Below, piece after piece: positions 1 to 7,330 of a stretch of 12,931 nucleotides of DNA. Origin of the DNA: an uncultured Nitrosomonadales bacterium (GTDB taxonomy: Bacteria; Pseudomonadota; Gammaproteobacteria; Burkholderiales; Gallionellaceae); assembly GCA_903934275.1 (NCBI GenBank), contig CAIZNF010000462.1:1-12931 (forward strand), in the 5' to 3' direction. A program made the translations under genes and the position numbers. The notes beneath the pieces were generated by a model. The model was given only the letters and a program-made list of their open reading frames with translations. It was not told the DNA's origin and did not search any database. Position 1 is the stretch's first letter, and every line of letters starts with the position of its first letter.

Positions 1-126
1 AAGAACCGACGGCAATTTAGCGCGAAGATTTCAGACAAAACCTATGCCTTGCCACATAAATCTGTAGTAGAAAGCCTGCACATTCAGTTTTTCAGCGAAT
101 CTTCGATCCAATTAAAGTCTGCATGA
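1..126 (+). CDS. Possible 3' end of an unrecognised gene entering from the left edge
   Basis: Frame 1 of the plus strand is open from the first base to a TGA at 124-126, giving 41 residues that end in SSIQLKSA. The other two plus frames close within 70 bases. The composition (many K, S, Q and aromatic residues) is compatible with the C-terminus of a real protein, but I recognise no family and see no motif. If real, it converges on the truncated methyltransferase, whose stop lies only 10 bp away. An open run of 42 codons can occur by chance, so this is a weak call. The stretch may equally be non-coding debris beside a rearrangement. Confidence 0.2.
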   Translation, partial: KNRRQFSAKISDKTYALPHKSVVESLHIQFFSESSIQLKSA

Positions 127-136
127 AACCGCGCAG

Positions 137-577
137 TTATTGAGAAGTGGAGGTTTTCTGGCAAACACTATTTAACGCATCCATTTGCATAAATTTAGCA
201 CCTGGAACTCGACGCGAGGCATATTGCAGGCCTGCGCCGTAAATCTCCGCGCCGGTCAGAGCAGAGGAGGGGAAGGCGGCTGCGATACCCGCAAGTACAA
301 AACCGGTACCGCAGCCTATTTCCAGAAATGATCCCAAATTTGGGATATGCTTTTCGAGCAGATACAGGATCAGGGTATTGCGCGACTGGAACCAGAAATT
401 GCCGGTTTCCAAGCTGGACAGCTGCTCAAAATATTCAGGATGGAACCCCTCGCTGGAATCTGCCGATTCTGCGGCCAGTGCCGGAAAACCGTTTATTTCG
501 GGCGGCGTATACTCACATTTCGGACATGTCCACCCGCTGCTTTCAAATCGTGCGTTACATGAGCTGCAAATCTTCAT
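137..577 (-). CDS. Truncated zinc-ribbon class I SAM-dependent methyltransferase
   Basis: The product is 146 aa from the ATG at 577. That ATG overlaps the wecE stop (ATGA, 574-577), which decides the start over the longer open frame reaching 679. Residues 4-21 form a CxxC...CxxC zinc ribbon (C4, C7, C18, C21). A middle stretch around HPEYFEQL (46-53) is typical of zinc-ribbon methyltransferases in polysaccharide clusters. Residues 84-92 are the SAM-binding motif I (FLEIGCGTG), followed by strand 2 (GAEIY). Family members usually run to about 250-300 aa, continuing after the MQMDA stretch into motifs of the FDVIEH and LKPGG type. Here the sequence becomes unrelated after residue 133 and stops at 137-139. 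Both other frames also hit stops just after this point, so one frameshift does not explain it. It lacks half the Rossmann fold and is probably inactive. It is the last gene of the acyl-glycan operon. Confidence 0.75.
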   Translation of the reverse strand: MKICSSCNARFESSGWTCPKCEYTPPEINGFPALAAESADSSEGFHPEYFEQLSSLETGNFWFQSRNTLILYLLEKHIPNLGSFLEIGCGTGFVLAGIAAAFPSSALTGAEIYGAGLQYASRRVPGAKFMQMDALNSVCQKTSTSQ

Positions 578-1719
578 ATCGAACGGGATCGGGCGGCGAA
601 AAATTCGCCGATGGCGGCACAGACGCGCGCGATCTCCGCTTCGCCCATTTCGTAGAACAGCGGCAGGCGCAACAGACATTCACTCAATTCCTTGGTCACT
701 CGCATAGTGCTGCCTTCCCGCCCGTATTGGCGACCCGCAGGGGCAGAGTGCAACGGTACATAATGGAATACCGGAAGAATGCTTTTTGCTTTGAGATAAC
801 TGATCAGCTCGCTGCGCGTGGTCAGGCTATCCAGCAGGATGTAGAACATGTGCCCATTGCTGTCCTCGTCAAAATCGGGCAGGCGCAAGCATCCTGCCCG
901 CTGTAGCCCGACAAGCTGCGTGGCGTATCCGGTGCAGAGGCTGCGCCGCTTGGCGACTATCTCATCGGCATGTTCCAGCTGCGCATAGAGGAAGGCGCTG
1001 ACCAGTTCGCTAGGCAGATAAGACGAGCCAATATCCACCCAGGTGTATTTATCCACTTCGCCACGAAAAAACTGGCTGCGGTTGGTGCCTTTTTCGCGGA
1101 TGATTTCGGCACGCGCGGCAAAGCGTGCATCATTCACCAGTAGCGCGCCGCCTTCGCCGCTGATGATGTTCTTTGTCTCGTGAAAACTCAGGCAACCGAA
1201 ATGTCCGATACTGCCCAGCGCCCGCCCCCGATAGGTGGAGAGCAGCGCCTGCGCCGCATCTTCGACGACCAGCAGATTATGCTGGTCGGCAATCGCCATA
1301 ATGCGCTCCATCTCGCACGGCACACCCGCATAATGTACCGGCACAATCACTTTTGTCTTGGCGGTGATGGCCGCTTCGATCAGCTTTTCGTCGATGTTCA
1401 GCGTATCGGGGCGGATATCCACAAACACCGGCACTGCGCCGCGCAGCACGAAGGCATTGGCGGTGGAAACAAAGGTGTAAGAAGGCAGGATGACTTCGTC
1501 ACCGGGCTGAATGTCGCAGAGAATCGCGGCCATCTCCAGCGCACCGGTGCAGGAATGGGTGAGTAGCGCTTTGTGGCAACCTAGTTTTTCCTCGAACCAG
1601 CGATGGCACAACTTTGTGTAAGTACCGTCGCCGGAAAGATGCCCCTGCGCCACGGCATCGGCAATCAGCGCTAACTCGCGGCCAATGATGAACGGTTTAT
1701 TGAATGGGATGGGTTTCAT
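574..1719 (-). CDS. wecE: dTDP-4-amino-4,6-dideoxygalactose transaminase (WecE/RffA type)
   Basis: This 381-aa DegT/DnrJ/EryC1-family aminotransferase is PLP-dependent. WecE converts dTDP-4-keto-6-deoxy-D-glucose plus glutamate to dTDP-4-amino-4,6-dideoxygalactose (dTDP-Fuc4N). The match to Enterobacteria WecE is close along the whole length: PFN..I.G.EL near the start, LSGDG (28-32), PSYTFVSTANAFVLRGA (79-95), DIRPDTLNID (101-110), VPVHYAGVPCEM (126-137), VVEDAAQ (151-157, with D154 expected to contact the pyridine nitrogen), SFHETKN (178-184, with K183 the Schiff-base lysine), and REKGTNRSQFFRG. Length is normal for the family. It starts 25 bp after the GT-C gene and its stop overlaps the methyltransferase start (ATGA). 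Genes for the dTDP-sugar precursor (rmlA, rmlB) are not in the window. The specificity assignment is strong by resemblance; another 4-keto-sugar substrate cannot be excluded. Confidence 0.9.
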   Translation of the reverse strand: MKPIPFNKPFIIGRELALIADAVAQGHLSGDGTYTKLCHRWFEEKLGCHKALLTHSCTGALEMAAILCDIQPGDEVILPSYTFVSTANAFVLRGAVPVFVDIRPDTLNIDEKLIEAAITAKTKVIVPVHYAGVPCEMERIMAIADQHNLLVVEDAAQALLSTYRGRALGSIGHFGCLSFHETKNIISGEGGALLVNDARFAARAEIIREKGTNRSQFFRGEVDKYTWVDIGSSYLPSELVSAFLYAQLEHADEIVAKRRSLCTGYATQLVGLQRAGCLRLPDFDEDSNGHMFYILLDSLTTRSELISYLKAKSILPVFHYVPLHSAPAGRQYGREGSTMRVTKELSECLLRLPLFYEMGEAEIARVCAAIGEFFAARSRSI

Positions 1720-1740
1720 CGAAGCGACGCAAAAAATTGA
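1705..1740 (-). repeat. 36-bp start-region sequence shared with 9411-9446 (copy A)
   Basis: The 21 bases before the wecE ATG plus its first five codons match 9411-9446 (same strand) at 27 of 36 positions without gaps. The shared pieces are TTTTTG, GTCGC, GATGAAA and CCATCCC. In both copies an ATG sits at the same place, and both lie directly upstream of, or at the start of, genes of the same cluster. It may be a duplicated translation-start region, a shared regulatory site, or coincidence. Confidence 0.4.
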
Positions 1741-1744
1741 GATG

Positions 1745-3157
1745 TCATTTTATAGGCAATCCGGCTGTGCAGGCAGCTCCTCGGCACAGCAAATACAGCT
1801 TGTCTCCCCCGAGTTTGTATTCTTTAACGGCTGTTTCCGGTTGCGAGCCGCTATCCATCGCGATGATGAATCCGGATTCCATATCCTGGGGTGGATATTG
1901 CAACGCTTGCTGCGGATAGCGTTGTTGGTTGATGTAGGCGGACACATTCAAGCCTGTGGCAGTCGAATTTGTCACATATAGCGGTTGCCCGGCGGTGCGG
2001 GTAATAATGTCGGTGGCGGTCTGCGCGTAATTTTCACCACGAAATTTGTGCTGGTAATAGGGGAATACCACCAGCCCCAGCACAAAGCTGAGCGCGATGG
2101 TGGAGGCGAACCAGCGGCGTGCGATGTGAACCGCCGGGCTGCCCGCGCGCCAGATCAGCCGCGCCGCGATCAGCGCAAACAGCGGATAAATCGGCATCAG
2201 GTAGCGCACACCGCTGTGCGGCGCAAACCAGTAAGGAAGGAAGTTCAGTGCAGCGATCAGCAGCGCATTGCGGAAGTGTTCCGGCTGGGTCTCGTCTTGC
2301 GCGATGCGTCCGCGCCAGATGAAGTAAATCACCAGTGCAGCGGCGGGCAGCAGGCCGGACAATATCTCCAGCGGGTACAACAGAAGCTTGGCGAGATAAT
2401 CGCCGATATTGGAGGGTGCAAGCTTGGCGAGAATTTCATCGAACATGCGTCCGCTCTGGCTGTGCCCAGCAGGCACCAGCGCAAACCAAGCTAACGGCGC
2501 AAGTAGCATCGCGGTATGTGCTGCCAGAGACATCGGGCTGAACAGCAAACGGCGATAACTGCGCTCACGTACCAGCACCAGCCAAGTCGCAGCGTAAAAA
2601 ACGTAGGCGGTGAACGCTTTGCTAAGCAGGGCGCAGGTCAACGCGATGGCCGCCGCCCACAACAGATTACTGCTCTGTTCGGCGCAGGCGATCCACAGCG
2701 CGGCGATGGCAGCGAAGATGCATAGTGCGAATAGCGGGTCAACGTAAGCCAGCCAGCCGCGGTACATCAGCACATCATTGAAGGTCAGATAAGTCAGCGC
2801 GGCAAAAGCCGCGAAACTGCGCTCACGAAATAGCCTCCACACCAGCCATGACAGCACCGCAGCGGTGGCGAGCGTGGCGCAAATAGTCAGGCTGCGCGCC
2901 ACCTCCAGTACATGCGACCAGCCGAATAAATTGGCGAATACGATGATCAGCCAGTTGAACAAAGGATTGTGCTGGACATCGCCGCCATACAGGTATTGCT
3001 TGAGCCATGCGCCGTGCTGCCACATTTCCATGGAGGTGATCGGGAAGATGGCCTCTTCGCCGATGTAGTAAAGATTCAGCATTGGCAGAAAGCTCAATGC
3101 CGCCGCGATCAACAGTAAGCGAAAGGAATGAGGTTCAGTTGTCGTTATGGCTTTCAT
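1745..3157 (-). CDS. GT-C fold glycosyltransferase, ArnT/PMT-like (GT39/GT83 type)
   Basis: This 470-aa protein is strongly hydrophobic, with an N-terminal membrane segment (about 13-31) and many further segments up to about residue 370, then a soluble C-terminal tail. After the first segment, the loop has an acidic pair in YIGEEAIFP (31-39) and then QHNPLFNWL (62-70). This matches the layout of ArnT/PMT enzymes, which carry an acidic pair near the end of helix 1 and a proline-containing motif before helix 2. Such enzymes use undecaprenyl-phosphate-linked sugars on the periplasmic side of the inner membrane. The donor here is unknown; an amino sugar made through the WecE step is a reasonable guess. 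The ATG overlaps the SGNH gene stop (ATGA, 3154-3157) and is preceded by AAGGG five bases upstream (3163-3167), a good ribosome binding site. Assignment to the family is firm; substrate is inference. Confidence 0.8.
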   Translation of the reverse strand: MKAITTTEPHSFRLLLIAAALSFLPMLNLYYIGEEAIFPITSMEMWQHGAWLKQYLYGGDVQHNPLFNWLIIVFANLFGWSHVLEVARSLTICATLATAAVLSWLVWRLFRERSFAAFAALTYLTFNDVLMYRGWLAYVDPLFALCIFAAIAALWIACAEQSSNLLWAAAIALTCALLSKAFTAYVFYAATWLVLVRERSYRRLLFSPMSLAAHTAMLLAPLAWFALVPAGHSQSGRMFDEILAKLAPSNIGDYLAKLLLYPLEILSGLLPAAALVIYFIWRGRIAQDETQPEHFRNALLIAALNFLPYWFAPHSGVRYLMPIYPLFALIAARLIWRAGSPAVHIARRWFASTIALSFVLGLVVFPYYQHKFRGENYAQTATDIITRTAGQPLYVTNSTATGLNVSAYINQQRYPQQALQYPPQDMESGFIIAMDSGSQPETAVKEYKLGGDKLYLLCRGAACTAGLPIK

Positions 3158-4353
3158 CGCAACCCTTCATCGGGCAGTGCAATCGTACCATCCGGGCGCA
3201 GCAAGCCACGCCAGAATGGCTGGAATATCTTGTTGTAGCATGTCGCAGCGGCATGGTGTTCGTCAATGAATTCCTCAGCGCCGCAGCCAAAACGTTCCGC
3301 CTGCCCGGCATCCAGTATCGCCAGATGTTGCGCGCGCGCCCATTCGTCGAGTATGCGCTTGGTATTTTGCAGGCGTGCGGCGAGTTGCGGATGGCGCAGA
3401 AATTCTGCTTCCATGCCGGGCAGCAGCGGCGGTAAGAATAGCACCACACTGCCGCCCTGTTGTCTGGCGCGCTCGCCCAGTGCCGCGAGGCGTTGCAGCA
3501 GCAATGTGTCCGGCACACCTTGGGTCGAGGCCAAATTCTGGTGATATTTTGAACTGGAGGCGGTCGCCAATAGGATCAGCGAACGCGCATTGCCGACGCG
3601 CGACGAGTTGGCGAACGTGGCGCTACCGTCGAAGCGGAAGCCGGTGCAGGTGTCGCGATGGATAGTGTCAAAATCCTTGCCTGGCGTGCCATCCGGGCAG
3701 CGGTAATCATCGCTGCTATCTTGCAGGAAGTAGCCGCGAAAGGTAGCCGACTTGTTTTCGGCGCGCAGGATGGTTTTGGAAATCTCCAGCAGGCTGACGA
3801 TGCGCGGGTAGGAAAGCGCGTCGCGCATCTTGTCCAGCAAGGGAATCTGCTTGGACGCAGACTGCGATTGCCGCATGGCTGTGGTGGCTGAGAGATCGGC
3901 AGCGTATGGCGCGGCGTGCTCATAGAGGAAGCCGATCGACCAGTCCAGCGGGATCAGCAACCGCTTGATGTGCGGTGCATGTTGTTGAATATATTCCGCC
4001 TCACCGATCACAGTGCTGAGCGGATGCCCGGTTTGTGCGAAATTGTAAATATGCAGAGCACCTGGAAAAGCCTGCTGGCTGATACCCATCGCAGTGGAAG
4101 AACCGAACACCACCGTATCGATTTCAGGTAAGCGGTCATTCAGGCGCAGTGTCTTGAACAGACCGATATCGCTCAGCGTCGGCGCGTAAGTGATGCCGCG
4201 CGTCTGCTGCTGCCACAGGCTGGCGAGCAGCACCTTCCGGTAGTTGCCCAGCGTGTCGTTGAGCAGGATCAGGTTAAGGATGAGAATAGGCAGCAGCGTC
4301 GCGCCGAAGCAGGTTATCAGTATCCAGAAAAAGTGTTTGTGCTGTTTACCCAT
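3154..4353 (-). CDS. Membrane-anchored SGNH-like acyl transferase partner of the MBOAT (AlgJ/DltD-like role)
   Basis: The product is 399 aa. A single hydrophobic segment (about 8-32) anchors it, leaving a periplasmic domain. Residues 80-90 (TVVFGSSTAMG) are a block-I type nucleophile motif, with S85 or S86 the expected acyl-accepting serine. HIYNFAQTGHP (101-111) follows where block II is expected, VVLFLPPLLP (303-312) resembles the later beta-strand seen in AlgJ/AlgX/DltD-like proteins, and FIDEHH (362-367) supplies a D-x-x-H pair, D364 and H367. These features fit the extracytoplasmic transferases that work with MBOAT proteins and deliver acyl groups to a polymer. It lies 3 bp after the FkbH gene and overlaps the GT-C gene by ATGA. 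I do not recognise a named orthologue. The SGNH reading is from motifs only; the polymer acceptor is unknown. Confidence 0.7.
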   Translation of the reverse strand: MGKQHKHFFWILITCFGATLLPILILNLILLNDTLGNYRKVLLASLWQQQTRGITYAPTLSDIGLFKTLRLNDRLPEIDTVVFGSSTAMGISQQAFPGALHIYNFAQTGHPLSTVIGEAEYIQQHAPHIKRLLIPLDWSIGFLYEHAAPYAADLSATTAMRQSQSASKQIPLLDKMRDALSYPRIVSLLEISKTILRAENKSATFRGYFLQDSSDDYRCPDGTPGKDFDTIHRDTCTGFRFDGSATFANSSRVGNARSLILLATASSSKYHQNLASTQGVPDTLLLQRLAALGERARQQGGSVVLFLPPLLPGMEAEFLRHPQLAARLQNTKRILDEWARAQHLAILDAGQAERFGCGAEEFIDEHHAAATCYNKIFQPFWRGLLRPDGTIALPDEGLR

Positions 4354-4356
4354 ACT

Positions 4357-6234
4357 TCACACAACGTTTTTAACTGTCATCGGCACGGACAGGCGTTTGG
4401 CCTTGTTAATATTAAGCTCCCATGTTTCCGTACCGTTCTCGTCGCGGGTAGTTTTTGTAAAACCAAGTTTTTTGTAATGTTCCTTGACGATGATATTGCG
4501 CGAGGTGGGAATGTAGGTGCCAATGAGTTTGCTTGCACCCGCTTTTCTCGCATTTTCGATGATGTTTTGAATCACGGCCTCTTCTACGCAGCGCCCCAAA
4601 ACACGACAGCTCATGAGCCATGTATCGATTTCCCATGCCTCCGAAAAAATACGGCAGACAATAACGCTGATCATGCCGTTGTCCCCGAACGTGTCGGCGA
4701 GGCGAATCTGGCGGGCGAAAATATTTTTATCTTCCTCCAGTTGTTTTATATCGAGTTCGCTGTAACGTTTGGTGGTCAAGTTAAACTGGTTTGATTTGCT
4801 GATAAGCTGGGCGATGCGCGCCCGGCCTGTTGCATCAAAAGGTGTGAAGGTGATCTCCATATTGAGCGAGCGCAAGTATCCTTCCATGTCGGATTGATTA
4901 AGCAGCTCAGCTCGTTGTGTATTTTGCTGGTAAAACGCGGAGCGTTTCCTGTCTTCCTCGGAAAATGAGATGGCCTCGAAATATCCGGCGGCAAGCAAGG
5001 TTCGGCCATAAAGCGCTGGGTCGGACGGCAGTTCGGGAACCGCGACTTCGGGAATTTCCGTTCGCACCTGCAAGCGTTCGGCAGGGTTGTCATCCATGAA
5101 CACCATGCTATCCAAGCCGAGGGATAAGGTCTCTGCAATCGCTCTGATGTTGGATGCCTTGTCCGACCAGTTGGCCTGAAAAACGGCGATATGCTCCTCC
5201 CGCAGCAGCATATCAGGATGCTCCCGGAACGGCTTGCGGGCAACAGCATCTTCATTTTTTGACGACACGGCGAGCACTACACCCCGGTCGCGCAATCCGA
5301 GTGCCACCTGTTGCACATACAAATGTGCCTCGCCGGTGGCATCGCCGTGACCGATCAAGATACCCTCCAGGCCGTCATCGCCAATGACACCGCCCCAGAG
5401 CGTATTGTCGAGATCAAGAATCAGGCAGCGACGACTTTTGCCGCGCCGCGCCGCGATTATGCGGCAGACGTAATCCGAATAAATGGGTACGTAGTTTTGC
5501 GCGAAAGGCAGTTTTGCCATATTCCACAGCGTGGCATCGTGCCAGTTGGTCAATCCGACATTTGCCGCGAGGCCAGCCGCGTCAAGAATAGCAAGATCAA
5601 CGGATGCAAGCGCGTCCAGCTCAAGATTTATCCGCGCGATTAGCCATGAAAGCGTTCCGGGCAGTCGCCCTTCAAAGCTGCCCGAAAAACTCTCCACGGG
5701 TGGAACAATATTCTGCAGAATGATTTGAGTGCCCATCCTTGAGCAAATATTGTTGGCAATAGTTTTGATATAGGAAATGCAGCCCACCACGTTTTTATCC
5801 GCTGCGACCTTATCGCCAGGAGTAGAAATAAGCGGCAGGCCGCGGTAATCAATGCCTAAAAGCACCGCATCGGGTTTATGCCCACCAAAAACAGAATGCT
5901 CGGAAAACGCCGCTTGAGCCACCTGGTTATACTCGGCCTCAACCACGCTAAGCGCAATACCAGCGCGAAGCGTAGTGCCGATCAGCGCGGGCGTGATGAG
6001 CTTGGTGGTTGCGTTGCTGATGATGCCAAGACTGAATGGCGCAAGCGCTGACAGATCGGCATCGGCGCTTTGTAGTGCAACAAGCTTTTTTGCAAGACGG
6101 TTCAGCTGATTACTATCCAGCGCGTAGTTCGCCAGCGCACAGAGATGCTCACCCGTGGATGCCTTGGCCAACCGGCTCGCAAAATCCTGCGGCGCAGCGG
6201 GCAACCAGGAAAGATTTTCATAGGGATTGGTCAT
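4357..6234 (-). CDS. FkbH-like HAD-superfamily (IIIC) protein, probable glyceryl-ACP synthase
   Basis: The product is 625 aa. The N-terminal region (about 1-260) is the SGNH-like part usual in full-length FkbH proteins, opening with NLSWLPAAPQDF (7-18). The HAD core follows: motif I LDLDNTLWGG (273-282, nucleophile D274 and D276), SSKN (324-327), WSDKASN (356-362) with K359, and the acidic motif FMDDNPAE (379-386). The C-terminal part (about 450-600) resembles a GNAT-like domain, including SKSNQFNLT. Characterised FkbH-type enzymes take D-1,3-bisphosphoglycerate, dephosphorylate it and load a glyceryl group on an acyl carrier protein thiol. The ACP is encoded three genes upstream. The ATG overlaps the SDR stop (ATGA, 6231-6234) and has a strong Shine-Dalgarno GGAAGAG eight bases upstream (6243-6249). 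Family call is firm; that the loaded unit is glyceryl here is inferred. Confidence 0.9.
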   Translation of the reverse strand: MTNPYENLSWLPAAPQDFASRLAKASTGEHLCALANYALDSNQLNRLAKKLVALQSADADLSALAPFSLGIISNATTKLITPALIGTTLRAGIALSVVEAEYNQVAQAAFSEHSVFGGHKPDAVLLGIDYRGLPLISTPGDKVAADKNVVGCISYIKTIANNICSRMGTQIILQNIVPPVESFSGSFEGRLPGTLSWLIARINLELDALASVDLAILDAAGLAANVGLTNWHDATLWNMAKLPFAQNYVPIYSDYVCRIIAARRGKSRRCLILDLDNTLWGGVIGDDGLEGILIGHGDATGEAHLYVQQVALGLRDRGVVLAVSSKNEDAVARKPFREHPDMLLREEHIAVFQANWSDKASNIRAIAETLSLGLDSMVFMDDNPAERLQVRTEIPEVAVPELPSDPALYGRTLLAAGYFEAISFSEEDRKRSAFYQQNTQRAELLNQSDMEGYLRSLNMEITFTPFDATGRARIAQLISKSNQFNLTTKRYSELDIKQLEEDKNIFARQIRLADTFGDNGMISVIVCRIFSEAWEIDTWLMSCRVLGRCVEEAVIQNIIENARKAGASKLIGTYIPTSRNIIVKEHYKKLGFTKTTRDENGTETWELNINKAKRLSVPMTVKNVV

Positions 6235-6914
6235 GACACAATCTCTTCCAGAATCAGGCGGGCAACATCCTCCGGGCGTGCAAACGGTGTTTTCGTCTGC
6301 ATCTGTTCCAGATAACGCTCGTCAAACACCTCCAGCATCCTGGTTTGGGTAAATCCGGGACTCACGGTACGCACATACAGCCACGGATATTCCGCCGCGC
6401 ATACGGCAAGCATCCCGCGCAATGCAGTCTTGGCAATGACGTAGGCACCCATGCCGGTCACAGGCGGGTGGCTTGAGTCGCCCATCGCTTCGCTCAGTAT
6501 GCCAATCACCACGCCGGATTTGGTTTTACGGAAATAAGTTTTAATAAGACCGGCAAGCAATAATTGCGACCCCACTACATTGATGCGCAATTGATACGAC
6601 AGTATTTCCGGAGTGAGCTTGCCGAATGGCAACAAATCCGGCGGCGGTGAGGCAGCGAGCACTACGCCGGAGATGTTTCCCGCGCCTACCAATTGTTCTG
6701 ATATTTGCGCAAGTGCCTGTGCGATTGATTCATCGTGCGCCAGATCAAGCTTCACTGCAAACCCGCCGCATTCCAGCGCCAGCATTTCAGCCTGTTCCCG
6801 GTTGCCACGGTAACCTACGATGGGCTTAAAACCGCTAGACGGCAGTAACCGGCATAAGGCCGAACCGATGCCGCCGGAGCCGCCTGACACTAGTATGTAA
6901 GACGGGTAAGTCAT
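6231..6914 (-). CDS. SDR-family oxidoreductase, FabG-like ketoreductase
   Basis: The product is 227 aa from the ATG at 6914, which overlaps the MaoC stop (ATGA, 6911-6914); the open frame extends further upstream but inside maoC. The nucleotide-binding motif is SGGSGGIG (10-17), of the TGxxxGIG type. The active site has S141 (GILSEAMG), Y158 and K162 (YVIAK), and N112 in INVVG. SPGFTQTRM (185-193) is the usual PG-motif region. The NNAG motif that normally follows beta-strand 4 is replaced by LAASPPPD (86-93), so it diverges from housekeeping FabG. In this operon it most likely reduces a keto group on an ACP-bound acyl chain. A role in sugar-nucleotide reduction is possible but less likely given its place between maoC and fkbH. 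No strong ribosome binding site is visible, consistent with coupled translation. Confidence 0.85.
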   Translation of the reverse strand: MTYPSYILVSGGSGGIGSALCRLLPSSGFKPIVGYRGNREQAEMLALECGGFAVKLDLAHDESIAQALAQISEQLVGAGNISGVVLAASPPPDLLPFGKLTPEILSYQLRINVVGSQLLLAGLIKTYFRKTKSGVVIGILSEAMGDSSHPPVTGMGAYVIAKTALRGMLAVCAAEYPWLYVRTVSPGFTQTRMLEVFDERYLEQMQTKTPFARPEDVARLILEEIVS

Positions 6915-7330
6915 GCGCGCCACACTGCATTCGCCGTGCCACGGCAGAGCGTTTTGCCTGCGCGGGTGATGTGGCATTTGAAACCAAGCGCATGTGCCGC
7001 GTCGGATTTGGTGACCAGTTCCGCATTAAACCGCAAATCATCGTCGGCGAATGCCGAGCTGACGAAATTCATCGTGATACCGGTGAGGATGGCATGATTA
7101 TCCGGCAGTTCCTGTCCTATCAGGCGCGACAGCTGGCTGGCGAGCAGCAAGCCAAAGACAAGGGGGGCATCGAAACCTTTGGCTTTGGCGAAAGCTGCAT
7201 CGGTATGAAGGGGGTTGTGATCGCCGCTTAACTGCTCGAAGGCGCGCATATCTTCGCGTGAAAAGCGAAAATCCCAGCCACGCTGCAGGCCCTCGGAGTA
7301 AGCATCCCAGCCGGAGCCTGTCTCAGCCAT
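6911..7330 (-). CDS. MaoC-like (R)-hydratase/dehydratase, hot-dog fold
   Basis: The product is 139 aa from the ATG at 7330, which lies 8 bp inside the end of the ACP gene. A longer frame up to 7477 would read through the ACP gene and gives unrelated residues, so the inner start is preferred. FSREDMRAFEQLSGDHNPLH (23-42) is the hydratase-2 motif. D37 and H42 are spaced five apart, as in the catalytic Asp/His pair of PhaJ-type enoyl hydratases, and N39 is also kept. The downstream HG of the classic motif reads FG here (59-60). MaoC enzymes add or remove water across C2-C3 of a CoA- or ACP-bound acyl chain. With FkbH and the SDR in the same transcript, dehydration of an ACP-bound glyceryl group is an attractive proposal, labelled as inference. 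Function on a fatty 3-hydroxyacyl chain is the alternative. Confidence 0.85.
   Translation of the reverse strand: MAETGSGWDAYSEGLQRGWDFRFSREDMRAFEQLSGDHNPLHTDAAFAKAKGFDAPLVFGLLLASQLSRLIGQELPDNHAILTGITMNFVSSAFADDDLRFNAELVTKSDAAHALGFKCHITRAGKTLCRGTANAVWRA

Noticed and set aside
1985..2494. A 169-codon plus-strand frame
   Set aside because: Antisense to the GT-C gene, low-complexity R/Q/G composition and no domain; the opposite strand has a clear membrane protein.
4333..4794. A 153-codon plus-strand frame
   Set aside because: Antisense to the C-terminus of the FkbH gene, which is conserved in the family; no motif in the plus-strand product.
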